DNA of 7,229 nt from Helicobacteraceae bacterium (GTDB lineage Bacteria > Campylobacterota > Campylobacteria > Campylobacterales > Sulfurimonadaceae). Below, piece by piece: positions 5,802 to 7,229 of the stretch (position 1 is its first letter; the number at the start of each line of letters is the position of its first letter). Location: assembly GCA_030642185.1 (NCBI GenBank), contig DAOWOG010000052.1, forward strand, positions 1-7,229, written 5' to 3'. The notes beneath the pieces are model-generated. The model saw only the letters and a program-made list of their open reading frames with translations. It did not search any database and was not told the origin of the DNA. Both the position numbers and the translations under genes were made by a program.

Positions 5802-6725
5802 ATGAAAGTCCTGTTCTTTTTATTTGCCGTCTTTAGCTCTCTCTATGCGCAAAGCGATGAAGAGAGTATTGCGCAAAAAGCGTATCAGGCAAATATTAAT
5901 GCCCTGATGGTCTTTACTTCTCAAGAAGGTCTGAACAGCGGGCACTATCGCTTCACTGATGCCGGGTTCAAGATGGATATCTACCACCTTCCATTTCTCT
6001 ACCACTTCAAATCCAGCTATGAAAATATTAATTTTTTTATCATGGGCAATGTCGGCTACAGCCGTACCATACTCGATGGTACTATTGCCGTTCCTTCACA
6101 AAATGAAGTGTTGGATTATGACAACCATTTGCGTACCTACACAGGAGGGCTTGGCGGGGGCATACGGTATCAAAACGAAAATGGTATCAATATACTGGCA
6201 GGACTTGAACTTATCTACTCACGTACCGGGATCAGTGTTCGTCAGCCCGATGATGACATTGGTGATGCCATTGAAGACTTTTTCAAGAACAAGTTTAATG
6301 ACAACCTTACCTACAAAGTATTGACGCAGATAGAGTACCGAAAAGCATACAAAGGCTTCGAACCTTATGCCCTGCTCAGTTATAAACTCTATGAGACAAA
6401 AGCCGATTTCAGTTTTGATGCCCTCACTTCTTTCACAACACAAGCCAGTGTGACTTCATTTGGCCTCGGTGCCGAAACACCGCAACTGTATACCTTCAAC
6501 CAAATGTATTTGACACTGGAAGCCTATCTGTACGGCCATTACCTCGGAGGCGACATTACCGACGTTGTCGGATTTGACACCTATTCTACTGTCGGGGCAG
6601 TCGCCTACTGGAATACACCTGAAAACATCAGTTGGGCCGAACGTTTTTTTCTTGAACTAAGCACCGTCAACTCCAGCGGCCTGGAAGGTTATAATGTGGG
6701 AATCGGATTTACCGTAGATTTTTAG
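5802..6725 (+). CDS. Small outer-membrane beta-barrel, possibly solitary autotransporter-like (Omp_AT type)
   Basis: A 307-residue exported protein, last gene of the operon, starting 12 bp after the patatin stop. There is almost no Shine-Dalgarno sequence, as the gap is an A/T run, so translation probably depends on coupling to the upstream gene. Residues 1-16 form the signal peptide (cleavage after SLYA). The mature chain opens IAQKAYQANINALMVFTS and alternates strands through to VGIGFTVDF, a BAM-type C-terminal Phe strand. Segments such as GHYRFTDAGFKMDIYHLPFLYHF recall the family of solitary outer-membrane autotransporter-like barrels, where a barrel exists without a passenger. This assignment is from memory of the pattern, not a search, and is tentative. 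A region at about 148-166 (QPDDDIGDAIEDFFKNKFND) is polar, acidic and helix-prone and is likely an extracellular loop. Whether this barrel handles the adjacent patatin lipoprotein is inference. Confidence 0.72.
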   Translation: MKVLFFLFAVFSSLYAQSDEESIAQKAYQANINALMVFTSQEGLNSGHYRFTDAGFKMDIYHLPFLYHFKSSYENINFFIMGNVGYSRTILDGTIAVPSQNEVLDYDNHLRTYTGGLGGGIRYQNENGINILAGLELIYSRTGISVRQPDDDIGDAIEDFFKNKFNDNLTYKVLTQIEYRKAYKGFEPYALLSYKLYETKADFSFDALTSFTTQASVTSFGLGAETPQLYTFNQMYLTLEAYLYGHYLGGDITDVVGFDTYSTVGAVAYWNTPENISWAERFFLELSTVNSSGLEGYNVGIGFTVDF

Positions 6726-6758
6726 AGGTACCCATATGTTACATCCTTTTTCAAATAT

Positions 6759-7016
6759 TTATCTATAATGGTAGCGGCACTGTGCAATAAGCAAATGTGT
6801 ATCGGTAACTTTATAGACCAGTCGATGTTCAATAGTAATGCGCCGTGACCAATAGCCTGACCAATTATATTTTAAGGGTTCAGGTTCTCCGATACCTTCA
6901 AAAGGTTCTCTTTGAATCTCTTTTATTATTCTGTTGATCTTTTTTAAAATCTTTTTATCTTGTTCTTGCCAATAGAGATAATCACTCCAGGCATCATCTG
7001 CAAAGCTAAGTATCAT
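6759..7016 (-). CDS. yoeB: YoeB-family mRNA interferase toxin
   Basis: An 85-residue toxin closely similar across its full length to E. coli YoeB (84 aa). Shared blocks include DDYLYWQE-like SDYLYWQEQDKK, PFEGIGEPEPLKYN, SGYWSRRIT, EHRLVYKVTD and the C-terminal CRYHY. Known active-site residues of YoeB are present at the same positions: Glu46, Arg65, His83 and Tyr84. The protein should be a functional ribosome-dependent endonuclease that cleaves mRNA in the A site. The start codon overlaps the antitoxin stop by the ATGA overlap (7013-7016), the usual coupled arrangement. It is convergent with the last gene of the envelope operon. No terminator is obvious in the 33 bp between them. Confidence 0.96.
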   Translation of the reverse strand: MILSFADDAWSDYLYWQEQDKKILKKINRIIKEIQREPFEGIGEPEPLKYNWSGYWSRRITIEHRLVYKVTDTHLLIAQCRYHYR

Positions 7017-7229
7017 TCTTCTATAAGCTCTTTGGTCTGTCCGAGGCCATTTTCAAGTTGATCAATCGCTCGATTGAGCCGTGTTGCATTGGCTTGACTC
7101 TGCATAAGATACATAGTCTCCTCCATCGCACGATAATCTTTCATAGAGAGGATAACTACAGACTCCTTATTTTGGCGCGTCACTATAACTGGCATTGCAT
7201 CGTCAACCACTGAGTCCAGGGTACGTGCC
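7013..7229 (-). CDS. yefM: YefM/Phd-family antitoxin (partial, 5' end beyond right edge)
   Basis: The frame is open from the right edge to a TGA at 7013-7015 and encodes 72 codons, beginning ARTLDSVVDDAMPVIVTRQN. This matches the Phd/YefM antitoxin family, in which an N-terminal DNA-binding dimer domain is followed by 'PvlITRqn.eaVvLlsleeY..leETlyLl.spaNa..L..ai', all visible here (VIVTRQN, SVVILSMKDYRAMEETMYLM, ANATRLNRAID). The C-terminal acidic tail (GQTKELIEE) is the toxin-binding part. In-frame GTG (7210) and ATG (7195) codons near the edge are not the true start; the first dozen or so residues, with the expected start, lie outside the window. YefM neutralises YoeB and represses the shared promoter, which would also be to the right of the window. 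Confidence 0.93.
   Translation of the reverse strand, partial: ARTLDSVVDDAMPVIVTRQNKESVVILSMKDYRAMEETMYLMQSQANATRLNRAIDQLENGLGQTKELIEE

Noticed and set aside
6726..6758. Bidirectional terminator between the operon and the toxin gene
   Set aside because: Only the short palindrome GGTACC and scattered T stretches are present; no stem long enough to terminate transcription was found.

Overview
The window looks like chromosomal DNA from a Gram-negative bacterium, most likely a Campylobacterota member of the Sulfurovum/Sulfurimonas kind. The reasons are moderately AT-rich coding sequence, tight collinear spacing, short Phe/Leu-rich signal peptides ending in motifs such as SLFA or SLYA, and many outer-membrane barrels ending in an aromatic residue. 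The genus is inferred from style, not from a marker gene.

Layout. Positions 1-169 (minus) hold the 5' end of a secreted SYLF-domain (YSC84-like) protein that runs off the left edge. A 263-bp divergent intergenic region follows. It has a predicted extended -10 promoter for each direction, an 11-bp inverted repeat (199-239), a striking 110-bp element bounded by perfect 15-bp inverted arms (269-283/364-378), and three copies of the octamer AGTTTTCT around the rightward promoter. From 433 to 6725, six genes lie head to tail on the plus strand with gaps of 8-59 bp and look like one operon. In order they are an outer-membrane beta-barrel, a TPR plus beta-barrel protein, a FecR-domain periplasmic protein, a DUF481 beta-barrel with a long N-terminal extension, a patatin-like phospholipase lipoprotein, and a second small beta-barrel resembling solitary autotransporter barrels. 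Convergent to the operon on the minus strand (6759-7229) is a YefM-YoeB type II toxin-antitoxin pair. The toxin is intact and the antitoxin is cut by the right edge.

How it may work together. All six operon products carry export signals. Four are predicted integral outer-membrane barrels, one is a lipoprotein enzyme that should attack acyl lipids, and one is a FecR-type periplasmic module with no sigma factor or TonB receptor nearby. This is best read as an undescribed envelope module in which barrels, a TPR/FecR periplasmic scaffold and a lipid acyl hydrolase cooperate. Surface delivery of a protein or outer-membrane lipid remodelling are the leading guesses. The divergent SYLF protein, from a family that binds lipid, fits a lipid theme but this is only contextual. 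The toxin-antitoxin pair is probably independent.
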